The notes under the pieces: model-generated | Database searches by the model: none | Told to the model about the DNA's origin: nothing | The model's input: the letters and a program-made list of their open reading frames with translations, nothing else | Origin: Agelaius tricolor | Taxonomy: Eukaryota; Chordata; Aves; Passeriformes; Icteridae | Assembly: GCA_023055355.1 (NCBI GenBank) | Contig: JALJCS010000020.1 | Coordinates: forward strand, 7,485,001 to 7,549,000 | DNA length: 64,000 bases | Direction of reading: 5' to 3' | Made by a program: the position numbers and the translations under genes | Shown here: piece after piece, positions 13,801 to 26,600 of the stretch | How positions within the stretch are numbered: position 1 is the stretch's first letter | Layout of the letters: each line of letters starts with the position of its first letter

Positions 13801-13885
13801 TTTTCCTGATGAGCAACACAATGAGCAGCAAAATGAAAAGCAGGATGAAGACACTGAACAAAGGGACTGAAGAGCTCTCCAGCAT
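7646..13885 (-). CDS. COMT: COMT, catechol O-methyltransferase (whole coding span, 4 exons)
   Basis: The enzyme transfers a methyl group from S-adenosylmethionine to a catechol hydroxyl, inactivating dopamine, noradrenaline, adrenaline and catechol oestrogens; it needs Mg2+. Coding exons in order are 13885-13603, 11836-11643, 10405-10274 and 7825-7646. Their phases close exactly to 262 residues plus TAA; human MB-COMT has 271. A hydrophobic anchor spans about residues 7-26. W86 and M88 (EWAMN) and the glycine-rich [12 protein letters not shown] form the SAM site, and E138 begins the EFNP segment. DHWKDRY carries the metal ligand D189 and the catalytic base K192. LADN gives D217 and N218, and E247 (SHLEY) completes the active site. 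All key residues are intact. The C-terminal tail is about 7 residues shorter than in human. The gene is divergent from TXNRD2, as in mammals. Untranslated 5' exons are not firmly placed. Confidence 0.95.
7826..10273 (-). other. COMT: COMT intron between the last two coding exons
   Basis: Intron of about 2.4 kb. Its donor is CAG|GTCAGT on the minus strand at 10273-10272 and its acceptor is TAG at 7828-7826. I see no repeat family or second gene inside it. Confidence 0.7.
10274..10405 (-). CDS. COMT: COMT third coding exon (residues 160-203)
   Basis: 132 bases (44 codons), phase 0 at both ends. The acceptor is TATTTCAG before GTAAAACTC and the donor is CAG|GTCAGT. It encodes the stretch ending in [10 protein letters not shown], which holds metal ligand D189 and catalytic lysine K192 (D141 and K144 in soluble human numbering). 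This is the most diagnostic segment of the family. Confidence 0.95.
11643..11836 (-). CDS. COMT: COMT second coding exon (residues 95-159)
   Basis: 194 bases; it completes the split codon G95 and ends in phase 0. The acceptor is TTTTAATCAG before GTAAAATTC and the donor is AAG|GTAAAC. It encodes the SAM-binding motif [12 protein letters not shown] and the segment [10 protein letters not shown], whose glutamate binds the ribose. It ends in AGVQDK; V156 there corresponds to the human Val158Met site and is valine. Confidence 0.95.
12181..12210. repeat. Perfect 11-bp inverted repeat in a COMT intron
   Basis: The arms at 12181-12191 and 12200-12210 (TGCAGTAATTT and its exact complement) flank an 8-base loop. 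It is A/T-rich and intronic, and no function is apparent. Confidence 0.6.
13603..13885 (-). CDS. COMT: COMT first coding exon (residues 1-95, membrane anchor)
   Basis: 283 bases ending in phase 1 at donor AAAG|GTAATT. The ATG at 13885-13883 sits directly after a strong acceptor (TTTTCTTCCAG), so it is the first three bases of the exon. The exon encodes a short lumenal/N-terminal segment, one very hydrophobic helix (about residues 7-26) followed by RKN, and then the conserved KEQRILN and QKEWAMNVG segments. The internal methionine M49 (codon 13741-13739) aligns with the start of soluble COMT in mammals. I chose the upstream ATG because the hydrophobic anchor follows it immediately. The open frame that runs upstream of it is intronic. 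Confidence 0.93.
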
Positions 13886-16800
13886 CTGGAAGAAAAGAGA
13901 AAAACCCAGGGTTAAGGTGGCACAGGAGAGGACTGTCCTTTTTGTAAATATTGAGCTAAATAATTCACAATCAACTGTACTGAACAGGAACACACAGAGT
14001 TTAATTATGATTGTGTCTAAAGTAGCTGTAAAAGGCTCTCCGTCACTTGCTAATGGATGGTGCTCTGTAGCACTTCCTTTAGAAGCCAATTTTACAGGCA
14101 GTCAACAAGTAGCTTTATTTAATGCTCTGGTCCCTTCCCCCACACAGCTGCTCAGTCCTGGCTCTAAGCATGCCACTGCACAAGGAGCTTCCAGCATCAA
14201 ATCTCTTCTAGCTCCAACAGGAGCTACAACATCCTCAAAAATTTTGCCTAAGTTACCCAAGACCAATGACAAAGGGATTATATCATTCTAGGAGATAACA
14301 ACATTCCTACAAATTTCTTCCTACTTGTTCTTGCTTCTCTTTTTTGTTTCCCCAAATATTGTCCCAGAAAAATCCTATTTTTTATGGATGGTCTGACCTC
14401 CCTTCTGTAGTGGGATTTGGCATATACACATGGGGGAAATCTACCCCACTACTTAAATTTTGAATCGTTATGCAGAACATATTTTGACTTCAGAAGATGA
14501 CTGAGTTTCCATGGAGATATGCTCAAGATACAGTACAGCTGATTTTGTTCAGTCATTCTCTTATCTTAGTTGCAGAGCAAGTATGATTTGTTTGGAGCTG
14601 TTAAAAGTCTATTTCTTTTGCTTTTAAGCAGTCACCAATGTTAACGGTTACCCTTAATGCTTTTCTTGCAAAGTCTGACCTTAGATGTTTCTTTTCAGAG
14701 CCTGCCAGCATCATTAGCACATTAATATCTCGTTTCTTGGACCTTCTGAATATTTTTTCCTAGCTAATATGAGCCTGCTTCATTACTTCAACAGGATCAT
14801 GAAGGCCTGGATGTCAATTTTTCTTCTTTCCCTCTGTGCAGAAGTAGTTCTACTGACCAGGCCCAATTGTCCTGCACCTTTCAGATGGGACTTCAGCTCT
14901 TTTTAGTTTTTCTACATGAAAATATTTTACATTATCTGTCCACTAAAAACTTTGATGGGGCCGTGGAAAGATCATTAGTTTAACATTAAATATCTCTCTA
15001 GCTTCACTTGACTGGCCTTTACTTGACTTTTATGGCTTAGTTGATTGTATGATTGTTGTTGATGGATTTGGATTACTCACACAGGTGAGAGATAATTATT
15101 CTGAACTCCAGTGAATGGATGGAGCCCAGATCTTCCTCAGGCCAGCAGATCTCTGACTTTCCTGCCTCTGGACACGTGAACCTGTGCCCCTGCAGCCCCG
15201 TGACTCACTTGGGGGCAGGCCAGCTCCAGTCAGGTCCCTGCAGCACAGAGGAGTGCTGGCATTCAGAATTACTGCAGACACTGCCAGACAGAATTCTCTG
15301 CTTACAACGGACACTTTGGCATTCTCTGGGCAGACCTTGCCACAGGCTGTTACTTCAGCACTATGAGATCCTGCCAGCAGGTTTGGGGCTGCCCTTCAAA
15401 GACATTCAGACAGCAGGAGTGGATGGGAGCAGCAGGATGAACCAGGCAGGGTATTTTGGGGGGAACAGCTTTCCTCCTTTATTGCTTAGCACTGATATGA
15501 GACCATTTAATGAGATTTCTCTAAACAGGGAGAGACAGCCTCTGTAGGCTAGCTCAGCCCTGCTCCCTGTCCTGCAGGAATGCTGAGACTTCTTTTTCAG
15601 ACTGACTGAATCAAGAATTCAGAGGATCCACTTTTTCCAGTGCCTCAGCTCTTTGCACTTGATTCCCACATGAATGGTACCACATGTAAGAGCAGAGCCC
15701 ACCTGCCTCCCCAGAGGTTGGTCACAGGTAGAAACAACCTACAGAGTACACGCTGATTTTTCCATTCCTAGATGAATTCACTTATTTTTAAAGTATCAAG
15801 GAATGTTTTTCAGCTACTGGGTTTTTTATTAATAATATTTCTGTAAAACATGCCAGCACCTTCATAAACTGGCAGTATGGGTTGTTCTTAGCAGAACTCC
15901 TTCAGGAGGCAATTATCCTGAAAACCACTTTCCAGAGAAGGTACCTTCCAAAAAGAGAGAAAAGGACACTTTTGGTTTTCTTTTTTTTTACACAGTATTT
16001 TTCAAAGTTTGTCCCTCTTAATTTCTCTCTTCTGAGGTGTGAAAATAAATTTAGTGACAGCAGTAGACTGTAAAGGCAGTCTGCCAAGAGCAAGAGGCAT
16101 GGTGATGGTCATGCACCCAGAGGGAAAAAAGATCTGTACCAAAATAGGTAATTGCTTTCATATTCTTAGCTGGAAAATATTTGATATGAAAATTAAGTGT
16201 GTAATTCAACCAATTTAAAACTACCACTACCTAGGAGACAGTCATGTTATGACAGCTTTAGAAAATGCAACAGTAATTTTAGCTTTAATGTGGATTCATG
16301 AGATTCATTAAGTATGCAATAAAAGTTGCATACAGTCAAGTTTCCCATAACCACTTATTACAAGGCAGCTACTCTTATTATTTAATGCTTATACTGAGGT
16401 TCCAAATACACAGGTTAGCACTGCAGCCTCTTCTGTGCTTCAGAAGCACCATAATAAAGGGAGCCTTCTCTTTGAAAACTAAAATTTGAAGTGGAAAATA
16501 GCAGGCAAATGAAAAATTCAGCAAGGGAATAAACAGAAAACTGGAGGGACAACATTATGGGAAGGAATGAATAGCACGTATCAGTACATCTGGTTTTGAG
16601 AAGACAGAGTTTAAAAGAAAACATATTAAAATTTCATGCCCAAACCTGTCAAACTACTGATGAGTCTTTCTAAAGCACTGAGTTATTTTCTTATGCATCT
16701 AATCTTACTCATTTTGGCAGTTTCATAAGACCAAATCATAACTTGATAATGCAGCTCAGCAGTTTTCCCCTGATGTACACCATAATCAAACAATCAGCAT

Positions 16801-16897
16801 TTGAATGGGAGTTCTGCTTCAGTTTACAGAGATTTAAAAAGACATTTTCAAAGAGAGAAGCAGACACAAAATGTGGGAATGTGCTGCCCCAACTTAC

Positions 16898-16935
16898 CTG
16901 CCTGTGGAGATGAAACACCTAAGTCATTCCAATGG
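16898..16935 (-). other. Candidate untranslated COMT exon
   Basis: On the minus strand there is a perfect donor, CAG|GTAAGTT, with the exon edge at 16898. A plausible acceptor (GTTTCTTTTAAAG) lies 38 bases upstream, giving a short exon. It lies about 3 kb before the COMT start codon in the right orientation. The evidence is splice-site consensus only. Confidence 0.25.
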
Positions 16936-19900
16936 CTTTAAAAGAAACCATGAAAACTGGCTCAGACTTAGGGACTGCTATTAATGCCACAGATGTTAAA
17001 TTAGGGGATTTAGTATCCCCTTACTATCATATGATCTTCAGTTTTTCTAAAATCATAAAAATGCCCATGTGATGGAGCCCAAACCAATACATCCTGGTCT
17101 TTATTCTCATGCAGCTGACTCCAGCCATTACACCAAAGGTTACAATAAGGATCTCTCAGTAATGCTATTTATCAATCCTTCTGGTACATTTTTCCAACCT
17201 CTGCTAAAAAATAATTGCTCCTAAAATTCCCTGACATGAAAAAATAAGGATTAGAACAATTGGTAACATCAGTTATTAAGGTAAGTCCAAGTAACCAGAT
17301 TGATCTTTTTCAATGTTTCATAAAAACTGTACAAAGTTTTCATAGCACTGTTGGAGGAAGTTGTATGGAAATGTGATGCAAACTACTCATTGCAACTGCT
17401 TCTCAGATTCCAAACCAACATCCCTTTGCTAAAAACTGATCTTTATTGAGAAGGAAAAGAAAGCATGTGAAAGTAAGCACCTTTAAGTAGTCTAAGTTTT
17501 AACAAAAGTATATACTCTAGTGAGATTCACACTCACTGGAATAAAGAAGTATCAAATTTGACTATTTAACTATTCTGAAGCTTACATTTCACTACATTAT
17601 GAGTAATTACCAAGATGTCATTTCCTACAGATGCAAAAATAAGAGATTACAAACATTGAAATACTTGTGAGGTGGAAAACTGCTGGATAGAACATTTTTC
17701 TAATCAAGGTGAATCCTTCTATGCCTAATTACAGAGCTTCTTATTACAGTTTTAGCTTGGATAAACTGATATTGCTTTGCTTTGTACTGAAAATTAACTC
17801 CTAAACATTATCACAAAAAGCCCCACCCTTTTTGTACAAGACAGCACATACTGTTATTCTGTTATACTGTTATATACATACCCTGTTATGCTCCAGGGCT
17901 GGAATGAGAGTAAACTTTGTGACCCTGAGCCAGGGGACTTAGCTTTCAGTCTCATTTTGGCAATGTTTTTCTAATCTGGCCTTGGATGAGCTGTCTTATC
18001 TTGCTCTGTGTTGCCACAAGAGTTAAAGTGACTGCTACGTGTGCAAACTTTCAATTGTAAAGCTGAATAAATCTTTTTCAGAAAAGTCCCTGCTATGAAT
18101 GTATGGATAACACCTGAAGAAAGGCAAAGGAGTTTTGGCTGCCCAGCAAATGCCTATGTGACATTATTATTCTTGAGTTTATGAACAACTGGGAAAATGT
18201 GGAGACAAGCAGTGCTTCAAATGCTTTCCTGAAGGGCTCTCAGCCAGCTGACAATTCAGGCCTTTGAGGAAAGATGGTACAGGCAGTCTTGCTGTAATTT
18301 TTCATGCCTTTAATCCAACTGCCAAGTACTGGTTGGTTGTTTAAGAGTTCATTACCAGTCTCCACACATCCAGACAGTACTTTAGCATTCTGGTGCTAAA
18401 GGGTTTAGAATCTAATTCTGACTTTATTAACTCACATAACCTGGTGAGTGGGGAGCACTTGATAAGTTTGTATCATTCAACCTTTTTCAGCTTCTCCTGA
18501 AATGATGCCTTTAGACACTGATGCACTGAAGTAAGCAGAGGATTTGTACACTAGGAAGGATATATTAGCTGCTTATGAAGCATTGTGAAAACAATGCAGA
18601 AGACTCAGCACATTTCTACACATATTTGAACAATGTTCTGCACTAGGCCAGAGGAGATCTGTGCTGTGCTGGGACTGGAGTTTCTGACTCTTAGTCCTGT
18701 GCTGTCTTGAATGAGGCAATCTCTCTTTTGTGGCATTTTGTTTTTCTTGATGTTTTCCCAGAGAAAGAAAGGCAGAGTATTTTGGTCAGAAAGTCTAAGC
18801 TAACTTCTGCCAAACATTATTGTATCCTGTTGCTGTAGGCAACACAATTCAACAGCTTTGTAATTTAGTACATTTAAAGGTCAAAAAAAATCTTTTTACC
18901 TTCTATTCTTTTGTTACTGTTTATGTATTTTCAAGTGAGTGCAACTGTTCTGTGAAAAATAATCATCATATTGCCAAATGTGAATAGCTTGTATTTCAAT
19001 GGAAACTTAGTCTGGGAGTTTGACATTCAGATTTTCCACTGACATCGTGAAAACAATCTGAACAGACTTTATATAATTTTTCACTATTTCTTGCCTGAAA
19101 TCTAGATTTTCCTCTCAGTTTTTTTCAAATTACTATAATTTAACTTCACTGCAAACTTTCTGTCTTCTATAAATGCAAAGTTCTAAAGATTGTTTTCTGC
19201 CCCCATAGCCTTTTGTCTTCCCTCTCCTTCCCTGTTCTCATGTTGAAAGAAAACAAAGACAAATTTCTTCTTACTGAATGAAAGGAAGAGAACAGAAAAG
19301 TGCCTATTGCCTACTTGGGAGCCCCATCAAATAAGCTTCATAAGGGTGTTTAAATCCATTCTCCCCATATAGATTTCAATTAGGATAATTGCTACCCACT
19401 TAAAACTCCCTTCCCAGCAGCCATTCTCTCGATGGTATTGGTGCTATTACCCAGAGCAGAAGGTTTATATAATGGTTGTGTGTCCCAAAAAGAAGTGCAG
19501 TGTTTAGAATGAGCTGGCCACACAGAGAGGCCTCATCTCCATCCAACATACAGGTGCAAGGAATTTGTAGCATTCTAATCCAGACTGACCTAGTGAACAC
19601 ACTGCATGATTAAAGCCAGATTAGGCAGAGAGAATTCTTCAAGGATAAGACATGCACTTCACCAGGCCTTTAGAAGGACAGCTTTTCAGGAATATGACCC
19701 TTTCAGGTACCCCTAGGAAGTGTTTGTTTCTGATAGTCCCTATTCCTCCTGGAGCACTCCAGATGTGTTTGTACCATTTGTACCAGTGTTTAAGACCAGT
19801 GGTTAGGGTGGCCCAGCAGAACTGTACAAATCCTACCTGGGAGGCAGTGGACTGACAAAAGCAGAAAGTGCTCTGCTCTGACAGCACACTAGGAGCTGGT

Positions 19901-22900
19901 CTGTGAAGAGGTTTCTAAACTGAGATTTTCATGTTCCCCAGGGAATAAAATCAAGCTGTTATTTAATGCCTTTGCCCCATAGGGAGGTAGGGAGAAAGGG
20001 CTGAAAGAGGAAAGACCAAACTGGCTAACTGCTCTGAGGACAGACCTATTTCACTGAATCTTCCTGATATCACAGGGCTGAATCCTTAGTGTCCCAAATC
20101 CCCACTGCATGCTCCTGCCCTGCTTCCAAGGCTACCAGCTAATCTACTGTAAATCTGCCTCTCTCCCAGCACAGCTTTCTGCTGTCCACAGGCTGCTCTT
20201 CAGGCTGGGGGGAGTGCACAACTGAAACTTGGTAGTGAGGACACCTGCTGAGGGATCTGAAGGATTAGGAAGGAAATCTCTGCTGAAATGATGACTTATT
20301 TCTATGAAAATTAACAACTCTAACACGCCAGGCAAGGTAGGATTCTCCACAGCATAGCAGGTAATCAAACATTGTGTGGGAAGAGGGAGCCTGAGATAGA
20401 GCAGGGTAGGGATTGGTTTCAAATCCTGAATGAAAGCTCCCCCCAGAAAAGTGCCTGGAGTGGGCATAGAGGGTCTCTGTCTAGAAATTGCTTTCTGAGA
20501 GAGCTTTAGAATGGCCTCACACATTAAGGTCTGTTTTCAAGGACTGCTGCCAAAATTATGTTTTTTCAAAAACTTCCCAGTCACTTTTAATTCCAGTGAT
20601 CCTGAAGGAATGCTGAAAGACAACAGTATGAGACTGGCAGAGGTAAACTGGGTACCAGACTGCTGCTAGGAAATACTGCTAAACTTGGATGGCAAATAAG
20701 TTGCTTGAAGTGTTAATGTGATCAAGCTCTTTTCTATTAATGCAAACTAAAGCTGTAAATCAGGAAGTTTTCCTTTTGTATTTCAGTACTGCAAAGCTGT
20801 GCAGATGCATGTGGTTCTGAACCTGAGGGTTTTGTTGGAAAAGCCCATGACTGAGTAAGCAGAAGCGCAGAGACAAAGTAAAGGTTGTTTAAGGTTGTTT
20901 ACAGAGTTCGTCAGTATGACGTGCTCGACAGTATTGGTAAATGAGTTTGTTTGGAAAGGACAGAAAGTAAAAATAATATCCATTATGGGCATCAGAAGGA
21001 TACTCTATAAGACTGACAGGGCTTGCGAGCAAAAGTACTCGCTTTTTGTCTCTTCTTCAGAGATATTTTTGGAGTAGTAGAACTCTCTCTTGAGAATGAA
21101 AACCTCCATAAAGTACATCTGCAGCAAAACACTTATAAAAGCAGCTATTCAGCCAAATGTGACTGAACTTGAATGTGAAGCTTCACTTGCATTCAGCTTT
21201 TTCTTCAATATAAATGAATACCGAATTACAGCATACTTATAGCCATAAATTAAATTTTCAATTTAGTCAGGGTTATCTCATCTCACTTCTTTCAGCTGTC
21301 AAGATTTACAATACAGTACAAATGCATTACACACAAATATGTCCTACTCTTTCTCTGTGAAAGCTGTTGCTGCCCACGGACTGGCTTCCTGACAATGAGT
21401 GCCAGTCAGAATGTGGAAAACACCACTTCTTTCAAAAGCACCACTGTTTAAAATAGTGACATTATCTAAGATAACACATCATGTCAAGCCTGACAAATAA
21501 GAAAATATAAATATGTACCTTTCTTAGTCTAGCAGAAGCTGTTCCCTCCGATCTTTTCCTGTGCTGCTCTCCTGTGGATTTTACAGAATAAGAGTCCAGG
21601 AGCCTGCAGTATTCAGTCACATTCGATCACATCACAGGAATAGCTTATCAGTTCTGTTACACAGACTCTAAAAGGAGCGGTGTCCTTTTCCCCAACTCCT
21701 CCTTTCACAGATTCTGCACTCCTTAAAGGTGCTCGGTGCTCTAATAACCGTAGAGAAAGCTATTCATCTGTCCCCTAACGACCGTGCTCTTGTTACTTAG
21801 TTACAGCACAGTGAATGCTGACAAAGTCAGGTGTGAGCCAAATCTGTGCTCAGTATAAATGCAATGTGTTCAATCAAGCAACTTCAGGAATGAATTTGGC
21901 CCAAGGGATTTAGTTCTTTTTTCAGCTCAGACGTGGCATGCTAAAGCCAGAGCAGAATTGGTAGGAACAAGACCTAGGCATGCGGGTTAAATATAGAGTG
22001 CTGCTGGAGGCAGGCGAGGTATGTATAGCAAATGGCTTAATAGCAACTACAGGAGGAGCTGCAATCAATACATTATAAATAGCACATTGGAATTTCTCTG
22101 GCTTCTAGCTGGAAAAATACTCTGCTACAAACAGCTCTAAGGTAAAGGAAGAGGCTTATTCTAGGAAACATTGTTTTCAGCTTGTCTGTTTCCTTTGAGG
22201 TGGGAACAATAAAATCCAGCTGCAATTAAATTGCACCATCGAGAAAATCAGAAGAGAACAAAAAAAATCCCAACCACAATAGGGTAATAGTTCTCTCCTG
22301 TATTTTCACTGCAAAACTCAGACCTAGTCAGCAAGTGTTTGAAGCTCAAGCCTAGAAACTTTTTAAAGACTTAAAGAATGTATTTGTACCAAGCGTGGCA
22401 GAAACAGGAGCTGAAGTTCTGAGAACTTCAGGCTTTGTCAAGTGATAGGGGAGGTCCTTGAAAGAATTAGGGACCACCTGAGAGCATGACAAGAGAAAAC
22501 CAAATAATTTTAAGCAGATTAATTGAAAAAATAATTGTGGCAAAAAAATAGGTGGGTGAAGATTGAAATGTTTCTAGTAGCTCTAAACAAAACATAACTA
22601 AAGCCCTGCAATACAGCACAGTCCCCAATGTCAATACAGAATAACTTTCAACCATCCCTTCCATGTATAACAGAGCTTTAGCTCTGCAAATATTTTCTTA
22701 TAATCTAGACATCAAGCACAACAAAGAATGAAGTAAGCAATACTGCAGTCCAGCTCCACTGACAGTAATTTCCTGTCTGGTCAAAAGCTGGTTGCGTCCA
22801 CATGATCCCTGATGCCTCCCACAATTCAAATTAGCAGAGAATTTTTTTTACTGCTGGGCTGTGGAGAGAAGAGTCAAAACAGCAAAACTTACTCTAAGCA

Positions 22901-23570
22901 CTGAGTAAGTATACAGCTTTACCTTGTGTAAGTACACAGCTGCTCTTTGGAGAAGTCCTTGCAGTTAACTACAGCCAGTTGTGGGTGGTGTCAGCCCAGC
23001 TTCTGCTTAGCAGCATAATTTAGTGCCAAGACTTCCCAGATTGAGCAACATCCCATGACAACACTTCTAAAAGTCTTCTAACTTGGAGCTGAATTATATT
23101 CTTCAGGCTGGAAGCATGGGAGGAGCAAACTTGCTTCTGCCTGCCCACGGCTGTTTACTTGTGTGATAAAAGCTACGCCTGCAAGTAACCCTTGCTGTTG
23201 TCTACATATTTTATTATATAAGTAAAAATGGTGAATGGCAATAACTGCAAGTTAGACAAAGCTAGAGGTTAAGTTGGTTAAGACACCCAAACTATGTGAT
23301 AATGTCCATAAATTGCTTCCAAGTTAATAGAAAGTTGAAATCTTGTAATATGTTATGGGGTATTTTCTTCCCCAAGAGAAGTTTCTTTGGTAGCCTGATA
23401 GACATTGGTTCATGTCTCTCTTTAATTTACCTGTTAGCCCAGCACGTGGTCTTTATAAGTGTGGATATTTTTGCAAGTTTTTTTACTAATATACTAACAA
23501 TGCTACAAACTCCACAGTGCATAAATTTATATACTATCTATATGACTTATCCTTGTTTAGACAGTAAAAA

Positions 23571-23619
23571 TCTGCCCTGATATTAATACATCTTATTATT
23601 ATCTGCCCCGATATTAATG
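23571..23619. repeat. Short imperfect direct repeat
   Basis: An 18-base unit beginning TCTGCCC(T/C)GATATTAAT occurs at 23571-23588 and again at 23602-23619, with a period of 31 bases. It looks like a local duplication with no visible role. Confidence 0.5.
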
Positions 23620-26600
23620 CAGAGAGCTACAAATGTATTGGTGTAACACTATTTTTATGTAGGGCCAAGATCTTAAAAGACTTCAGAATATCTATCAGGT
23701 ACTGGATTCCCAGGGCACATCTAAGGGAAGGTGTAGAACCAGGATGCATTAGCCCAGCAGCAACATCACATGAAGGGCAGCAGCTCAGCAGAACTGGCTG
23801 GTTCAGGCTGACTCACCCTGACAGTCGCCACTTCAGCTCTGATCTGGCTGCACAAACTTGAGCAGACTTGCTCATGGCCAGAGCTCCCAGCTGCAGTCAC
23901 ATGGTGCAGCGTGGCAGGGCCATTCCCACTTGCTGTGCATAGCACGGAGCCAGAGCTTTCCCCCTAAATCCATGCCTGGCATAACAACAAATGGCATTCC
24001 CTTCTTCTAATAACCCTGGACAAAGACTGGTTTTTAAAAGCCAAAACAAAGGGAGACAGGAGAGCTAGCACATTATCATAAACCCCAGAGATCATGTGAA
24101 ACACTGAGTGGAAGAAAATTCTTTTGAGCTTGCATTTTCAGAATAGCAGGAGGGATTTTCTTTTATGGGAATTTGCTGTTTTCCACAGTCAAATTAGTCT
24201 GTCTTGCTGAGAAACATGAAAAAGAGGAATTTTGAAGAAAGGAAGCACCACTCATGTCTGAATCGGGAAACTGCCTGGCAATATCTAAAACAGGAAACAG
24301 CTAAAAGAGAAGAAAGGTGGCCAGCAAAGTCATACTCTAAATTTGAACAGATAATACAAGCAGTTAGACTATTTTGTGTTTACAGTGCCTCTTAAAAGGT
24401 TATCAGGAAGATTAAAAAAACCTTTCAGCTTTCAAGGACTTTATAACTCATCACAAAATCTCTGAAGCAGTTAAGTCTACACATTTCTCTCTTTTCTACC
24501 CTCACGTTTTTTGGCAATATGTGCTGAAGCATTTGAATGAAGCCAAGAACTTGTGTTACTTGAAGATTCATCTGTTTCTGCTGTTTTTTCCCTTACTTGC
24601 AATCAATTACTTGTTCAGGACAAACTATGAACAGAAGATCTATGTTAAGGAAGGGAGGACCAAATAAAAAGGCATAGATTAAATTCTGAACTAGTCCTCC
24701 TCTGAGACAAATTTCTGAAAATAATTCTTGAACAATCTTTAAAAGAGAGAGATGGTAAGAAACCAAAAGGTCCTACCTGATGTGGAGACAGCTTAGTTCA
24801 ACCAGCAACACAGCAGAGTTCACTGCCACTCTGTAAATTATTCATTAGGTCACGCCACAAAATGCAACCTCTGAGAGAATGGATTCCCCACCCCACCCAC
24901 TAAAAAGGACACAAAGTGATGATGTCCAAAGACAGTATCTACCTGACACCTCTCTTCTAGTCCCCACCCTCCCTGGCTGCTGATCTGGGAATGTAAGACA
25001 TAAAGGAAACTATGCCAGAAAAACAGGAAAGACAAGAAGATGTGCTTGAAAAGTCAAAATTTTTAAAAGGTTTGGTAGAAAAAGTATTTGGCCCTGGTCA
25101 TCTTCCTGAGGGAGAATTTAAGTAAGCCATTGATAAATGTAATAAAATGTATTTCCTACGAAGGAAACAACAAACAGAATTGCAAGCTGTCTTCACAATA
25201 AATTCAAAAGGAGAAAGTTTGCCTGCTAACAAAATCAATTCATGACTTACAAAGCACCTTTTTTTGTTGAATGGATTTGTGTACATTTCCGATACAGGGT
25301 TAAGACCACACTCTTTAAAGTATATTGAATAAACATCTCCACCTGGAAATAAACCAAACCACAACTAGGGTATAAGTTCATTTATGACTTCAAATATGAC
25401 AAGCTACAACTAACAAAATTAGTGGAAATATGATGCTAAGTCTGATAACTATCTTGGAAGAAGTTTTTTTCATCTCAGTTTTGGAAGTATATGCTTTCAC
25501 TGCAGAAACACAAGGCTTTATCTAAATGATTCCTGATAATAAAACATATTTGCTGCTAAAGGACTTAATACTTGCTTTCTTAAAAGAAATTAAGATATAT
25601 TACATATATATATAAATAATGTGTATCACTAATTATCTAATCAACATAATGCTAACCAGAAAATAATTAAATTAAGAGTAGAAAGCCATATGAGCTGAGC
25701 CACAGGTACAGTAGAAAGCACATTTGATAACCATTATCTGTCTCTTGTTGCTGAAAAAGAGTTTGGAAGTGCAGCACAGACACACCTACTCAGTGCTGAC
25801 AGAAGGAAATACCAGGGGCTGCTGCTCTTACTGATACTGTCACCATCAGCACAACCCACTCCTCGCTGCTGCTGTTTGTCTCTATCATTCTTGAGGATCA
25901 ATCAAGCCTGTGAGAACGAGCAAGAACAAGTGGAATGGCACAGCACAGAGTTTGGACTTTCTTCTGAAGCTGGTTCTGATGGGAAAGCCTGTGGAGCTGC
26001 CCTGTGCTTCATTCTGAGCTGTGGGATACAGCCACAGGGCTGGGCACACCCCAGCATCACATGGTCACACCGTGGCACAGCACCAGCTGTACTCTCTAGT
26101 CTGAACCTCTTTTAGTGTTTTAAGGTCATTTCCTCTCATCCTTTCACTTGAGACGCAGCAGAAGAAACAGACAGCACCTTCCTTTCATTTGATTCAATTT
26201 GGTTTCACTTGCTTTGCCACATTTAAGGCCTTTCCCTATTAGCAGAACACCATAATGCTGCAGGGACATCTCCTCACATAAACTTGTTTTGTGTCTGGGG
26301 AGAGTTAATTCTACCCTTGATCCTACATGTCTGAACTAAAGCTGTGTGAAGAGCATATTCTCAACACTGCCTCATTCAACTCAGAATAGTGGCTAACATG
26401 AAAAGCTGAAACAACTTTGCATGCATGCACCTTGAAAAGCATAAAAGATTATATCTGAATATGTTCAAGGTTTCTTTAATTCAAAGACCTCTCAGTATGC
26501 TCTAGTCATTTCTTTCTACTGCTTTTTCAGTGGGTAACAGTGTTTCTAGTGATAACAGAATTTGCTTTGGGTTTTCTTGTACTTTGGGTGGGAGGTTTAA

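Noticed and set aside
13740..14291. 183-codon plus-strand open frame opposite COMT coding exon 1
   Set aside because: Shadow of the real minus-strand exon and its neighbouring intron; no family similarity.
21519..21800. Possible minus-strand 5' exon with donor AAG|GTACAT
   Set aside because: The donor is only fair, there is no CpG enrichment, and no acceptor or start feature stands out; the candidates at 16898 and 28968 are better.
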